A DNA stretch of 64,000 bases from Desulfuromusa kysingii. Lineage in GTDB: Bacteria > Desulfobacterota > Desulfuromonadia > Desulfuromonadales > Geopsychrobacteraceae. The stretch lies in the NCBI RefSeq assembly GCF_900107645.1, contig NZ_FNQN01000006.1, forward strand, positions 186,001 to 250,000, in the 5' to 3' direction. The notes below the pieces were generated by a model. That model was given only the letters and a program-made list of their open reading frames with translations, had not been told where the DNA came from and searched no databases. The translations under genes were made by a program, and so were the position numbers. Below are positions 11,096 to 18,264 of the stretch, piece after piece; within the stretch, counting starts at the first letter, position 1; each line of letters opens with the position of its first letter.

Positions 11096-11190
11096 TCAGC
11101 CCTCTAAAAATATTGTTCGATACTCATATTTCTTTCGCTATATATCGTATCTTGGCAGAGAATTAAAGTAAAATTGAAAAAACATCTTTT

Positions 11191-11218
11191 GGTTTACATA
11201 ATATATATTATGCGACGT
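11191..11218 (-). other. dif: dif-like XerC/XerD recombination site 1 (better match)
   Basis: Read on the minus strand: XerC-type arm ACGTCGCATAA, central TATATA, XerD-type arm TTATGTAAACC. By eye it matches 20 of 28 positions of the E. coli dif site, with CGCATAA and TTATGT conserved. The core 11199-11220 is repeated exactly at 12649-12670. The XerD arm is also present inverted at 11222-11231, so GTTTACATAA/TTATGTAAAC could form a hairpin in single strands, reminiscent of filamentous-phage attP. Confidence 0.6.
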
Positions 11219-11257
11219 TACTTATGTAAACTAGGTTTTGGAAGTATCCATAGTGAA

Positions 11258-11397
11258 AAGCCCTTCTTGGGCTTAGCGATCAACAGCACCAGGACAAGCG
11301 CTCCGAAGGATTGCGCACGTTGTCTAGGTGCTGTTGTTTTAGATCGCGTTTCGCTGTGGGTACTTTTGCCTTTTCTGACAGCAAACCTTCTCCCACA
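11258..11397 (+). other. Highly structured leader region (nested stem-loops)
   Basis: Three stems are visible by eye: AAGCCC/GGGCTT at 11258-11274; a long imperfect stem at 11276-11347, built from GCGATC/GATCGC, AACAGCACC/GGTGCTGTT, GACAA/TTGTC and GCGC/GCGC; and TGTGGG/CCCACA at 11355-11397. It lies inside the dif-bounded segment, directly upstream of its first gene. It could be a structured RNA leader, a folded single-strand DNA recombination substrate, or a replication-origin hairpin. It does not fit an attC consensus (no RYYYAAC/GTTRRRY boxes at its ends). Confidence 0.6.
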
Positions 11398-11432
11398 CAA
11401 GGTCATGCTCCGTCCCCAAGGAGTGATTGACT

Positions 11433-11672
11433 ATGACTGAATCATCTTATCTCGATGACAATTTACGAATTCAAGAAGCTATGGAAGTTGTCCACCAGCT
11501 GCTTGAGAAAGATCTTCTTTATGAAGCTAGCTTTGTTCAGGTCTTGATCGAGGATCACGGCTTTGATGCAGAAACTGTGGTGAAATTTCTGACTGAATAC
11601 GTGAATTCTCAAAAACAGCGTAATGAAAGCTCTGAGGTTGGCGCAGCCAGCCCCGAGATTTTAGGACGCTGA
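11433..11672 (+). CDS. Hypothetical protein of the dif-bounded element (79 aa)
   Basis: ATG 11433 is preceded by AAGGAG with 9-base spacing, better than the upstream TTG. The 79-residue product is mostly helical and acidic (IQEAMEVVHQLLEKDLLYEASFVQVLIEDHGFDAETVVKFLTEY, quoted in parts: IQEAMEVVHQLLEKDL, VKFLTEYV). No family is recognised and there is no membrane segment or Cys. It is the first gene after the structured leader and before the ribbon-helix-helix gene, all on the same strand. A short helical regulator or adaptor is possible but unproven. Confidence 0.7.
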   Translation: MTESSYLDDNLRIQEAMEVVHQLLEKDLLYEASFVQVLIEDHGFDAETVVKFLTEYVNSQKQRNESSEVGAASPEILGR

Positions 11673-11680
11673 TTTGAATC

Positions 11681-11777
11681 GAGTGCGTGTAAGTAATTAC
11701 CGCACTCTAGTCTCAATATGAGACACCAAAAAGACCTAAAATAGCCATCAAACCCTTACTGGTACTGGATTTGATGG
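11681..11777 (+). other. Three consecutive hairpins before the RHH gene
   Basis: GAGTGCG/CGCACTC (11681-11707), GTCTC/GAGAC (11710-11724) and CCATCAAA/TTTGATGG (11745-11777) lie in the 130 bases between two genes of the dif-bounded segment. The first may end the upstream transcript, but no T-tract follows. The third could be an operator for the ribbon-helix-helix protein encoded next. Confidence 0.5.
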
Positions 11778-11802
11778 TTGTCGGACATTTTGAGAGGTAA
11801 AT

Positions 11803-12015
11803 ATGGCTAATTTGAAGAGCAAAAAGGATCGTTTAGAGAGAAAAATCACGTTCAGGATTGATGACGATCGAATGAAGCAGTTAGAACAATGCGCCTCATT
11901 TGAAGGCATGCCCGTTTCCTTTATCGTCCGTCATTTGGTGATCAGGTTTCTTGAAAGTCGTCGGACAGAACACATTTTGCTCAAGGGCATGGCTGGATTG
12001 GACGAGAGCTTATGA
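11803..12015 (+). CDS. Ribbon-helix-helix (CopG/Arc-like) DNA-binding protein
   Basis: A 70-residue protein with a basic N-terminal arm, a beta-strand KITFRID (residues 13-19) and two helices (DRMKQLEQCASFEGM and SFIVRHLVIRFLESRR), the layout of the ribbon-helix-helix fold. Such proteins dimerise and insert the strand pair in the major groove, usually as autoregulators of plasmid, phage or toxin-antitoxin operons. GAGAGGT precedes ATG 11803. Its stop overlaps the next start (ATGA), so the two products are translated together. It is the best candidate regulator of this small element. Confidence 0.7.
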   Translation: MANLKSKKDRLERKITFRIDDDRMKQLEQCASFEGMPVSFIVRHLVIRFLESRRTEHILLKGMAGLDESL

Positions 12016-12500
12016 CGCGCCCTTCTCTATCAGCGCCTTTTGAAGTTGATCTAGATCGAATGCTCTTGGACGAACGGCACTCGTTTAATCCGCTGTATCG
12101 CCCAGATATTGACATTCAGGTGGTCGCTGCCCGAGATGGTTACGCGCAATTGTCCGTTGTTTTGCCCGTAGAAATGGCTCGATATTTCGCTAACTTGCTG
12201 CAATCGACAGCAGGCTTGTTTCGATCCGCAGGTCATAAAGCGAAGATCAAACAGGCTTCAAGTAAACCTGTTGATCCGGTCGAACTGGAACAACAGGCAA
12301 AATATCGTCAAGATTTTTCAAATCAGGTCTGCATCCTGTTCGATGGCTTCATTGAGGAAGGGTTGACACGAAATGAAGCCATAAGCAGGACAAATTCGAC
12401 GTTGAAGGAACAAAAGCACCCATGGGCAAGCTATGACCTTGTTCACCAAACTTTAAGAGAAAACCTCCGATTTCGGAAAGGGAGAAAAACCGTCAAATGA
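12012..12500 (+). CDS. Hypothetical protein, paralogue of the 12702 gene (162 aa)
   Basis: Translationally coupled to the RHH gene by an ATGA overlap. No family is recognised. The 162-residue product has an N-terminal part with alternating hydrophobics (DGYAQLSVVLPVEMARYFANLL), a basic linker, and a C-terminal part with KHPWASYDLV. The whole length aligns by eye with the protein encoded at 12702-13151: shared D-G-x-x-Q...V.L, LFD..., G L.R..AI and KHPW.S.DLV. Two diverged copies of one gene, one inside and one outside the dif-bounded segment, suggest repeated insertion of related elements. Confidence 0.65.
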   Translation: MTRPSLSAPFEVDLDRMLLDERHSFNPLYRPDIDIQVVAARDGYAQLSVVLPVEMARYFANLLQSTAGLFRSAGHKAKIKQASSKPVDPVELEQQAKYRQDFSNQVCILFDGFIEEGLTRNEAISRTNSTLKEQKHPWASYDLVHQTLRENLRFRKGRKTVK

Positions 12501-12555
12501 TGTTTTTGTAACTACAAAAATCCATCAAAGGGATTGACGCTCCCAGCAACTAAAA

Positions 12556-12598
12556 TTGACAGGCATTGTCCAAGGATGTAAGACATAAGGGGTCTTAC
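12556..12598 (+). promoter_or_regulatory. Promoter-like TTGACA with overlapping hairpin
   Basis: TTGACA at 12556-12561 is followed after 17 bases by TAAGAC (weak -10). That -10 lies in the 5' arm of a 7-bp hairpin GTAAGAC/GTCTTAC at 12578-12598. It could drive the 12702 gene, with the hairpin as operator. Confidence 0.3.
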
Positions 12599-12640
12599 GT
12601 TGTGGGTTTGGGCACCGTCTAATCTTTAACTGATTGATAT

Positions 12641-12668
12641 CATTAGAGTAATATATATTATGCGACGT
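12641..12668 (-). other. dif-like site 2 (degenerate XerD arm)
   Basis: On the minus strand: the same XerC-type arm ACGTCGCATAA and centre TATATA as site 1, but the other arm is TTACTCTAATG, which barely resembles a XerD site. XerC-first integration leaves exactly this asymmetry: both junctions keep a XerC arm, one retains the chromosomal XerD arm and the other the element's own. Sites 1 and 2 are in direct orientation, 1,450 bp apart. Confidence 0.55.
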
Positions 12669-12701
12669 TAGATATTTAACAATCTGTAGCGGGGTCTCTC
12701 T

Positions 12702-13151
12702 ATGACCTCGCTATTTTCTTACCTGCACCGATCCCTCAAAGTCACCCCTCTCGAAGATGGTCAAGTTCAAGTCACGGTCAATCTCCACGCTGATGACTTC
12801 ATTCATTTTATCCGAATACTTGATTCCCTTATCGGCTTCGTTCGTCTCGTCAAGAACAAAGATCGAATGGCAAGGAATATCGCTGCCTATGAATCAGAGG
12901 AATCAATCAATGAACGGAAACAATATAAAGAACGCTACCACTCACGAATCGTTGAGTTGTTTGATCGCTATACTCACCAAGGCTTAGATCGCACATCAGC
13001 TATTAAGAAGATTTCTGCTGACCTACGTAAAGACAAACACCCGTGGAGTTCTCCTGATCTTGTGAGGCCTTCCCTTGTTGAAGTTGGTCGCGGTGGTCGC
13101 CCAGGTAGAGCTAAGAAAATAATGGTTCAAGACTCCCCTCGGTCAAATTAA
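12702..13151 (+). CDS. Hypothetical protein, paralogue of the 12012 gene (149 aa)
   Basis: Starts 31 bases after the conserved core of dif-like site 2. The 149 residues include an N-terminal beta-like stretch (DGQVQVTVNLHADDFIHFIRIL), a charged middle, and a C-terminal part with KHPWSSPDLVRPSLVEVG and a basic tail (GRGGRPGRAKK) that could bind nucleic acid. The match to the 12012 product runs along the whole chain, but identity is moderate. It is probably cargo or remnant of a second related element whose other boundary is not visible. No function can be assigned. Confidence 0.65.
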   Translation: MTSLFSYLHRSLKVTPLEDGQVQVTVNLHADDFIHFIRILDSLIGFVRLVKNKDRMARNIAAYESEESINERKQYKERYHSRIVELFDRYTHQGLDRTSAIKKISADLRKDKHPWSSPDLVRPSLVEVGRGGRPGRAKKIMVQDSPRSN

Positions 13152-13159
13152 AGGGAAAA

Positions 13160-13191
13160 TGGCCCAACCATTTGCATCCGTGGTTGAGCCA
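13160..13191. terminator. Bidirectional terminator-like hairpin
   Basis: An 11-base stem (TGGCCCAACCA with TGGTTGAGCCA, one mismatch), loop of about 10 bases. On the minus strand it is followed by ATTTTCCCTTT, so it probably ends the dsb/ccd operon; it also lies just after the plus-strand gene at 12702. Confidence 0.65.
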
Positions 13192-13229
13192 CTCATTCAT
13201 CTATAATTTAGTTATTTAGGCGTTTAAAG

Positions 13230-13883
13230 TTAACGCGGATACTTAATGTCTAGCTCCGTTTTAATGAGTTGATATAATTGATTGTAGCCAAAATCTTGAA
13301 GTGGTTTTCCGTTGACAAAGTAACCTGGTGTTTTTTGGACATTGAGGGCTTTAACATCGGCCATGTCTTGTTCAATAATTTTTACAATTTTAGGATCATG
13401 CATATCTTTTTTGATTCGCTCGATGTTCACTCCTGCTTTGGGTAGAATGCTCCATAACCTTTCTGGTTGCCAATTGCTGTGGTTAGCCCAGATATTTTGA
13501 GACTTAAGCATCAGTTCCAAAGTTTCCCAATATTTTCCCTGCATTCGTGCGGCTTCAAGAATTTTAACAAAATTATCAGCGCCTTCATGAAATGGAGCAT
13601 ATCGAATTACAAGATTGATCTTCCCGGGATTGTCAGCCATGACTTTTTTAATGAACGGAGCAAAAGCCGCACATGTTTCACAAGCAGGATCCATAAACTC
13701 AACCAGAAATACTTTGGCATCATCACTGCCAAGAATCTGAGAATGATCTCTGACAAAAAGTTCAGAATTTTCTTCTGCCATGAAACCATATTTTTCAGAT
13801 TGCCGGTCTTTGTAATAACTGCCAGCGACGATAAAAGTAAAAGCCAGGATGACACATGATATTCCTATCAGTCCGTACTTCAT
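13230..13883 (-). CDS. DsbA/BdbD-family periplasmic thiol:disulfide oxidoreductase
   Basis: A 217-residue protein with an N-terminal membrane anchor or signal (residues 4-22) and a DsbA-like thioredoxin domain. The active site is Cys-Glu-Thr-Cys (Cys68, Cys71) in EFMDPACETCAAF, and the cis-proline loop is VQKTPGYFVNG. It probably oxidises Cys pairs in exported proteins. Its start overlaps the dsbB-like stop by 4 bases (ATGA), pairing it with its likely re-oxidase. It is the last gene of the redox cluster. Oxidase rather than isomerase function is inferred from the BdbC partner. Confidence 0.9.
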   Translation of the reverse strand: MKYGLIGISCVILAFTFIVAGSYYKDRQSEKYGFMAEENSELFVRDHSQILGSDDAKVFLVEFMDPACETCAAFAPFIKKVMADNPGKINLVIRYAPFHEGADNFVKILEAARMQGKYWETLELMLKSQNIWANHSNWQPERLWSILPKAGVNIERIKKDMHDPKIVKIIEQDMADVKALNVQKTPGYFVNGKPLQDFGYNQLYQLIKTELDIKYPR

Positions 13884-14320
13884 TTATTTGATCTCCTTTT
13901 CAGGATAATTAAAAAAGTGGTTAATATTGAAAATGCAAAGAATGAAAGCATCGGAATCGATACGAATCCGAACAATTCAATGTATGTTTCGGTGCAGGAA
14001 ACGCCCTTTGAACAAGGCTGGATATTTTCCGGAATCATACCGGCATAGAGCAAGGTGTGGTACAAAGCGATTATTCCGCCAATAGTGCTTAAAGGTAGAG
14101 CATATTTAATAACGTTTTTATCAAAAGTTGGTAAAAGACCTACAGCGAGAATGATAACTAACGGGAACAAACAGATCCGTTGGTACCAACATAAGACACA
14201 GGGCTGATATTCTAATACATAGCTAAAAAAGATACTTATTGTGACTGAGACACTGGCCAATAACCAACATAAAAACAGTAGCAACCAGTTATTACTGGTG
14301 TTTTTTTCAGTTTGTGTCAT
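13880..14320 (-). CDS. DsbB/BdbC-family disulfide bond formation protein
   Basis: A 146-residue inner-membrane protein with four hydrophobic segments. It has both redox Cys pairs of the family: CVLC (Cys41, Cys44) directly before WYQRICLFP, and a second pair in PCSKGVSC (Cys103, Cys109). It passes electrons from the periplasmic DsbA partner to quinone. The short length and CxxC-WYQR motif are closer to BdbC than to E. coli DsbB. AGAGGAT precedes ATG 14320. It is coupled to the following dsbA-like gene. Confidence 0.92.
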   Translation of the reverse strand: MTQTEKNTSNNWLLLFLCWLLASVSVTISIFFSYVLEYQPCVLCWYQRICLFPLVIILAVGLLPTFDKNVIKYALPLSTIGGIIALYHTLLYAGMIPENIQPCSKGVSCTETYIELFGFVSIPMLSFFAFSILTTFLIILKRRSNK

Positions 14321-14356
14321 AGAGATAATCCTCTAAAAATAGAAACATCATTAAAC

Positions 14357-15106
14357 CTATCCTCGGACAGGTATCCACTGGTAGAAATACATCGTAATTG
14401 GACCCAAAAGACTGAACATGAGCATGATTCCGACAGCGATCAACATGATGCCGGTACCGATTTCTACAATCCTTATATATTTTTTAAAGCGATTGAAGGT
14501 GGAAAGAAATTGGTGAAAGAGTAAACCCGATAGTATAAAAGGCACTCCTAATCCCAAAGAGTAGAGTGCCAGTAAACTGATACCCTCCCCGACCTGTCCA
14601 GAAGAAGCTGCTACCATTAAAATTGATGCCAGGATGGGACCTATACATGGAGTCCAACCTGCAGCAAAGGTTATCCCAACAACAAATGTGCCGAGGAATC
14701 CGCCTGGTTTTTTATGCAACTGGACTCTTTTGTCTCCGAGTAATGAACGAAATGAGAGCAATCCAGTGATATGAACACCAAAGAGGAGAACAATGAACCC
14801 TCCGACTTTTGCGACCCAATCCAACCCTTCACGCAAATAAGCTTCGATTTGGTGTGAGGCAATTCCCGTGATAGCGCCAAGCAAAATAAAAATGAATGAA
14901 AATCCCAGTACAAAGCAGAGAGAATGAAGAAAAACCATCAGACGGACATTTCCATCGGGATGTTCATGATCGAGTTGTTTGAAAGATAGTCCAGTAATGT
15001 AAGTTAAGTAAGATGGAATCAGCGGTAACACGCAGGGAGAGGCAAATGATAAAATCCCCGCAGAAAACGCAATCCAGTAAGTAATATCCGCTGTTTGTTG
15101 TAACAA
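14357..15106 (-). CDS. ccdA: Cytochrome c biogenesis protein CcdA
   Basis: A 249-residue polytopic protein with six to seven hydrophobic helices. It has the two reductant-transfer Cys motifs: FASPCVLPLIPSY near residue 26 and GWTPCIGPILAS in the second half. CcdA moves electrons from cytosolic thioredoxin to periplasmic thioredoxin-like proteins that keep apocytochrome c Cys reduced. The start is TTG 15106 with AAGGA 8 bases upstream, overlapping the end region of the tlpA-like gene. It lies between the ResA/TlpA-like and BdbC genes. Confidence 0.93.
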   Translation of the reverse strand: MLQQTADITYWIAFSAGILSFASPCVLPLIPSYLTYITGLSFKQLDHEHPDGNVRLMVFLHSLCFVLGFSFIFILLGAITGIASHQIEAYLREGLDWVAKVGGFIVLLFGVHITGLLSFRSLLGDKRVQLHKKPGGFLGTFVVGITFAAGWTPCIGPILASILMVAASSGQVGEGISLLALYSLGLGVPFILSGLLFHQFLSTFNRFKKYIRIVEIGTGIMLIAVGIMLMFSLLGPITMYFYQWIPVRG

Positions 15107-15111
15107 GTCAG

Positions 15112-15630
15112 TTATCCTTTGCTCAGGTCCTTGAGGTACGCTATAGCTTTAGAACTGGACCAGTCGAGAGAGCCAATAATTCTTTGTGCAATAGTGCCAT
15201 CTTTGTTGATAATGAATGTCTCTGGAAACTTGTAGACCCCATACTTTTTTTGAACCTCCCCTTGATCATCATAAAGAACAGGAAAGGTGTAGGAGGTTTT
15301 ATTTAGAAATTCAGGAACAACTGATCGACCATTTTCCTCTGTGTTAATCGCAAGCATGACAAAATCATCACCCTGCATGGCGTCATAGAGTCGCTGCATT
15401 GAGGGCATCTCTTCTATACATGGAGGACACCAGGTTGCCCAAAAGTTGATCATGACAATTTTTCCCTGTAAATCAGACAAAGAGATTTTTTGCCCTTTTG
15501 TATTTTCCAGCGTCAAGGCTGGAGCTGTATCACCGGGTGCAACGGATGTGGCGTGTGGTAGATTGGTCATGACATAACCAACAAAACCCACCAACAAGAG
15601 TAAAAAAATAGTGATAGCAAATCGCCGCAT
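15112..15630 (-). CDS. TlpA/ResA-like membrane-anchored thioredoxin
   Basis: A 172-residue protein with an N-terminal anchor (residues 5-21) and a periplasmic AhpC/TSA-Redoxin-type thioredoxin fold. The active site is Cys68-Pro-Pro-Cys71 in FWATWCPPCIEEMPS, as in ResA and TlpA. It most likely reduces the CxxCH heme motifs of apocytochromes c, receiving electrons from the neighbouring CcdA. The stop is 5 bases before the ccdA start. Its TTG-started partner and tight spacing indicate one transcript. Confidence 0.93.
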   Translation of the reverse strand: MRRFAITIFLLLLVGFVGYVMTNLPHATSVAPGDTAPALTLENTKGQKISLSDLQGKIVMINFWATWCPPCIEEMPSMQRLYDAMQGDDFVMLAINTEENGRSVVPEFLNKTSYTFPVLYDDQGEVQKKYGVYKFPETFIINKDGTIAQRIIGSLDWSSSKAIAYLKDLSKG

Positions 15631-15658
15631 ATTTGAGCCTTTCTACCTGTTTCAATAG

Positions 15659-16207
15659 CTAATGTCCGTTTTCCATATGATCAATCATGTTTCTGACTCG
15701 ATCTGCCTCATTGCCGATAGGAGAGATTTCGAGGTATGTTGTCCATACTTCTTTCGCTTTATCCCGATCGCCCAAATCATCACGATAAACAATCCCAAGG
15801 TTAAATAACGATTGCACATGGCGTGGATCTAATGTGTTGGCTTGTTTAAAATTCTCGATAGCTTTATCAAACCATCCTAACCGGCGATACATGATCCCCT
15901 GATCCGTTAAAACATTCGCATCATGGCTATCTATTTCGAGGGCTTTGTCATAGGCCTCAATCGCTTTCATCGGCTGGTTCGAATCAAAGTAATTGTGACC
16001 AAGTTGCACCCAAGCATTACGGTTTGTCGGTTCCTTGGTTAGAAAGGCTTGAAGGTTATTTATTTTCTGTTGATAATCGATAACAGGAACGGGAGCGAAT
16101 TGCTGGTTTTCAGTTCCTGTATGTTTTTTGGCATTAGTAAAAATAACTCCACTCAATATGCCAATTGCCATTGTTATGACGACCAATAAGATGGTTTCTT
16201 TTTTCAT
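15659..16207 (-). CDS. Membrane-anchored TPR protein (CcmI/NrfG-like)
   Basis: A 182-residue protein with one N-terminal transmembrane helix (residues 7-25) and about three tetratricopeptide repeats, seen in NRNAWVQLGHNYFDSNQPMKAIEAYDKAL and the following two ~34-residue units (NVLTDQGIMYRRLGWFDKAI, HVQSLFNLGIVYRDDLGDRD). TPR proteins of this type present apocytochrome c to the heme lyase. It is the first gene of the redox cluster, 28 bases before the ResA/TlpA-like gene, supporting a cytochrome-maturation role. The assignment to CcmI is by context. Confidence 0.82.
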   Translation of the reverse strand: MKKETILLVVITMAIGILSGVIFTNAKKHTGTENQQFAPVPVIDYQQKINNLQAFLTKEPTNRNAWVQLGHNYFDSNQPMKAIEAYDKALEIDSHDANVLTDQGIMYRRLGWFDKAIENFKQANTLDPRHVQSLFNLGIVYRDDLGDRDKAKEVWTTYLEISPIGNEADRVRNMIDHMENGH

Positions 16208-16346
16208 AATGGAGACACCTATTATGTTGAAATACCATTCAGATTAGAGCTAAACGACTGAATAGGTATGCATTTAAAAGCTGAATTGATCCGTTTTTAC
16301 CGGATTGTAGCGTTATGGTTTTAGTGGGTGGAGAAGTCGCGCGAGG

Positions 16347-16802
16347 TTAATGACGAAGAATAACAGTGCGCAGGGCTGTCAAAGCCTGGGGATGAGGCAA
16401 CCGTGAAGCGAGGGGTAAATGAGAAAAACTGACAATCCCTGACGCGGTCGGATTGTTGAATCTTGTCGCTATTAGGGCAATATCGCTTGTCGTAATTTTA
16501 CTTAGCGGACTGGTTCGATTTGAGGAAGTAAGGACGGAAGAGCACACCGGAGAATCAATACAATCATCCTCGTCGGTACTAAAGAAGACGCTTGTCTCTG
16601 TAATTTTGTCAGCACACCGAAGCTCACTTTCTGCATGGGAAGATGCAGCCCAACATTCACCAACGGGATTTGACATCAGATGTGCAGTGCGACCTGGCTC
16701 GTGACACCAAAAAGATGCATGTGTGGTGCTGGCGCTGATCAGTAAAAAGATCAGCATAAAGGACCGAGCAATCCAAGTCGCCTGTAAGATATTTATCAAC
16801 AT
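16347..16802 (-). CDS. Secreted Cys-containing protein of unknown function
   Basis: I choose ATG 16802 (AAGG 8 bases upstream) over the TTG further up. The 151-residue product starts with a signal peptide (ARSFMLIFLLISASTTHA) and a mature region with five Cys (WCHEPG, GECWAAS, LRCAD, DDCIDSPVCSS). The C-terminus ends in HPQALTALRTVILRH; a similar LRTxxL tail recurs, as I recall, in small proteins near metal-efflux genes of related bacteria, but I cannot confirm this. No catalytic motif is seen. It stands alone between the redox cluster and the BioD-like gene. Confidence 0.6.
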   Translation of the reverse strand: MLINILQATWIARSFMLIFLLISASTTHASFWCHEPGRTAHLMSNPVGECWAASSHAESELRCADKITETSVFFSTDEDDCIDSPVCSSVLTSSNRTSPLSKITTSDIALIATRFNNPTASGIVSFSHLPLASRLPHPQALTALRTVILRH

Positions 16803-16931
16803 GACTGGTGCCTTATGATAGAAACCATATCCCAAAAGATATCACAGCAACTATATATCAGCCATTATCCATGGAAGCGAGGGTCTTAGACCCTTTTCCT
16901 ACTTGCGTATCTGCACAGTTTGTAGCGTAAT

Positions 16932-18038
16932 TTATGTTGAGATCAGATCATCGATCATATCAAAGTCAAAACGTTTTTCTGCGAGAGATTTAATCAAGTC
17001 AATTTTTTCCCTATCTTCAGCAACAATCTTAGAAACGTCCTTGTTGATGGTTTGGTACAATTCTGCTGTGATCATTTTGTCCGCTCGAATATAGGGGATG
17101 TTGCTATCATCGAGAATTTGTTGACTCATCGGACTGATTGCGGTTGCTCCCGATATGACCAAGCCGACGATCAAGTCTTTATAGTGAGGCATTTTGTAAA
17201 GGTGTGACAGGGTGACAATCAGTTCGTCCCGGCTGCTAGTGAGGATGATTAAGGATGGTTCCTGGATCAGCTCTGCAACCCGTTGAGTTGATGCTGCACC
17301 GACCTGAACCTGATAGATAATTCTGTGCAATTCACGTTTATTGCCATGAAGAGGCAGACCCAATACCGATGAAATACGTCTGAGGGTTGGATTGGCAAGG
17401 ATTGGCTGATAATCAAAACCTCCAATGACTTTAAACGGCTCATCTTTTAACGCCCGTGATAAGTAGTCAAGATTCCTCTCCCGTTTTTCCGGAACCAGCA
17501 TATTAACGAGGATGGCTTTAACATCAACGTTTTCCTTCTCAAAAAGCAGTTGCGTCATAGCTAATCGATCGACCACGTTTCCTAAGCCGCCACCTGTAAC
17601 CATGACCACCGGAGCCTGCAATAAGTTGGCTATCCGGGCATTTGAAATTTGGATAACTGAACCAACCCCTGGGTGACCAGAGCCTTCGATAAGAATAAAA
17701 TCACACTTCTTTTCTAGCTCTGCACAAGCCTGAACGATCTGGTCCTGAAGGTCCTGTGGTGAAATCAAGCCATCAACAACCTTATGGGTCGTATCAGAAG
17801 AGAGGACCACTGGAGACATATATTTTAAATTTTTATTCAAACCAAATACTTGTGCCATCAGAGCGACATCTTTGTCGACAACACGCCCCTTATAGTTAAC
17901 CGTCTGCCCCCCAAAGGGCTTGATATAGCCAACCCGTTCATATTTTTTGAGGGCAAGCGCCATCAAAGCAATGCTTGTGGTCGTTTTACCAGTATCTTTA
18001 TCGACCGCTGCAATAAATAATTTTCTAGCCTTACTCAT
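16932..18038 (-). CDS. BioD-like P-loop and DRTGG-domain protein (Pta N-terminal-like)
   Basis: A 368-residue cytosolic protein. The N-terminal ~230 residues form a dethiobiotin-synthetase-like P-loop domain (AAVDKDTGKTTTSIALMALAL, residues 10-30). The C-terminal ~110 residues match a DRTGG domain (VQVGAASTQRVAELI, LIVTLSHL..., GLVISGATAI). This is the regulatory half of long phosphotransacetylases, here without the acetyltransferase domain. Such stand-alone proteins may sense nucleotides or acyl-CoA metabolites, but no reaction is known. GAGGAG lies 9 bases before ATG 18038. Confidence 0.82.
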   Translation of the reverse strand: MSKARKLFIAAVDKDTGKTTTSIALMALALKKYERVGYIKPFGGQTVNYKGRVVDKDVALMAQVFGLNKNLKYMSPVVLSSDTTHKVVDGLISPQDLQDQIVQACAELEKKCDFILIEGSGHPGVGSVIQISNARIANLLQAPVVMVTGGGLGNVVDRLAMTQLLFEKENVDVKAILVNMLVPEKRERNLDYLSRALKDEPFKVIGGFDYQPILANPTLRRISSVLGLPLHGNKRELHRIIYQVQVGAASTQRVAELIQEPSLIILTSSRDELIVTLSHLYKMPHYKDLIVGLVISGATAISPMSQQILDDSNIPYIRADKMITAELYQTINKDVSKIVAEDREKIDLIKSLAEKRFDFDMIDDLIST

Positions 18039-18264
18039 CCCTGTAAGCTCCTCGAGAAGATGTGCTGTTATTATGATTCACTGTTTATAGCTTTATTAGG
18101 AGGTCAAAGGCAACACCGCTGCCAATTATCGTCGCCAGTGACGAGGAACGCCATTAACCCGCGCATAAAGCTCCAAATGATCATATAGCTCATCTGCCTT
18201 CGATTTCTGCTGTCAAATAAATATGGTCTGTATGCGGAATTAAGTCACAACAAAATAATCGCTG

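Larger units (their letters stand above)
11191..12668. mobile_element. Candidate Xer-integrated mini-element (IMEX-like)
   Basis: A 1.45-kb segment lies between two directly repeated dif-like sites. It contains a folded leader and three short genes on one strand (79 aa, RHH 70 aa, 162 aa). No recombinase, replication protein or capsid gene is present, as expected for elements that borrow host XerC/XerD. It resembles filamentous-phage satellites or dif modules in size and layout, but no gene links it to either group. The claim depends on the site assignment. Confidence 0.5.

Noticed and set aside
11218-11406. Minus-strand frame and integron attC in the folded leader
   Set aside because: The frame mirrors the stem-loops; the stem ends lack RYYYAAC/GTTRRRY boxes, so neither a gene nor an attC is supported.
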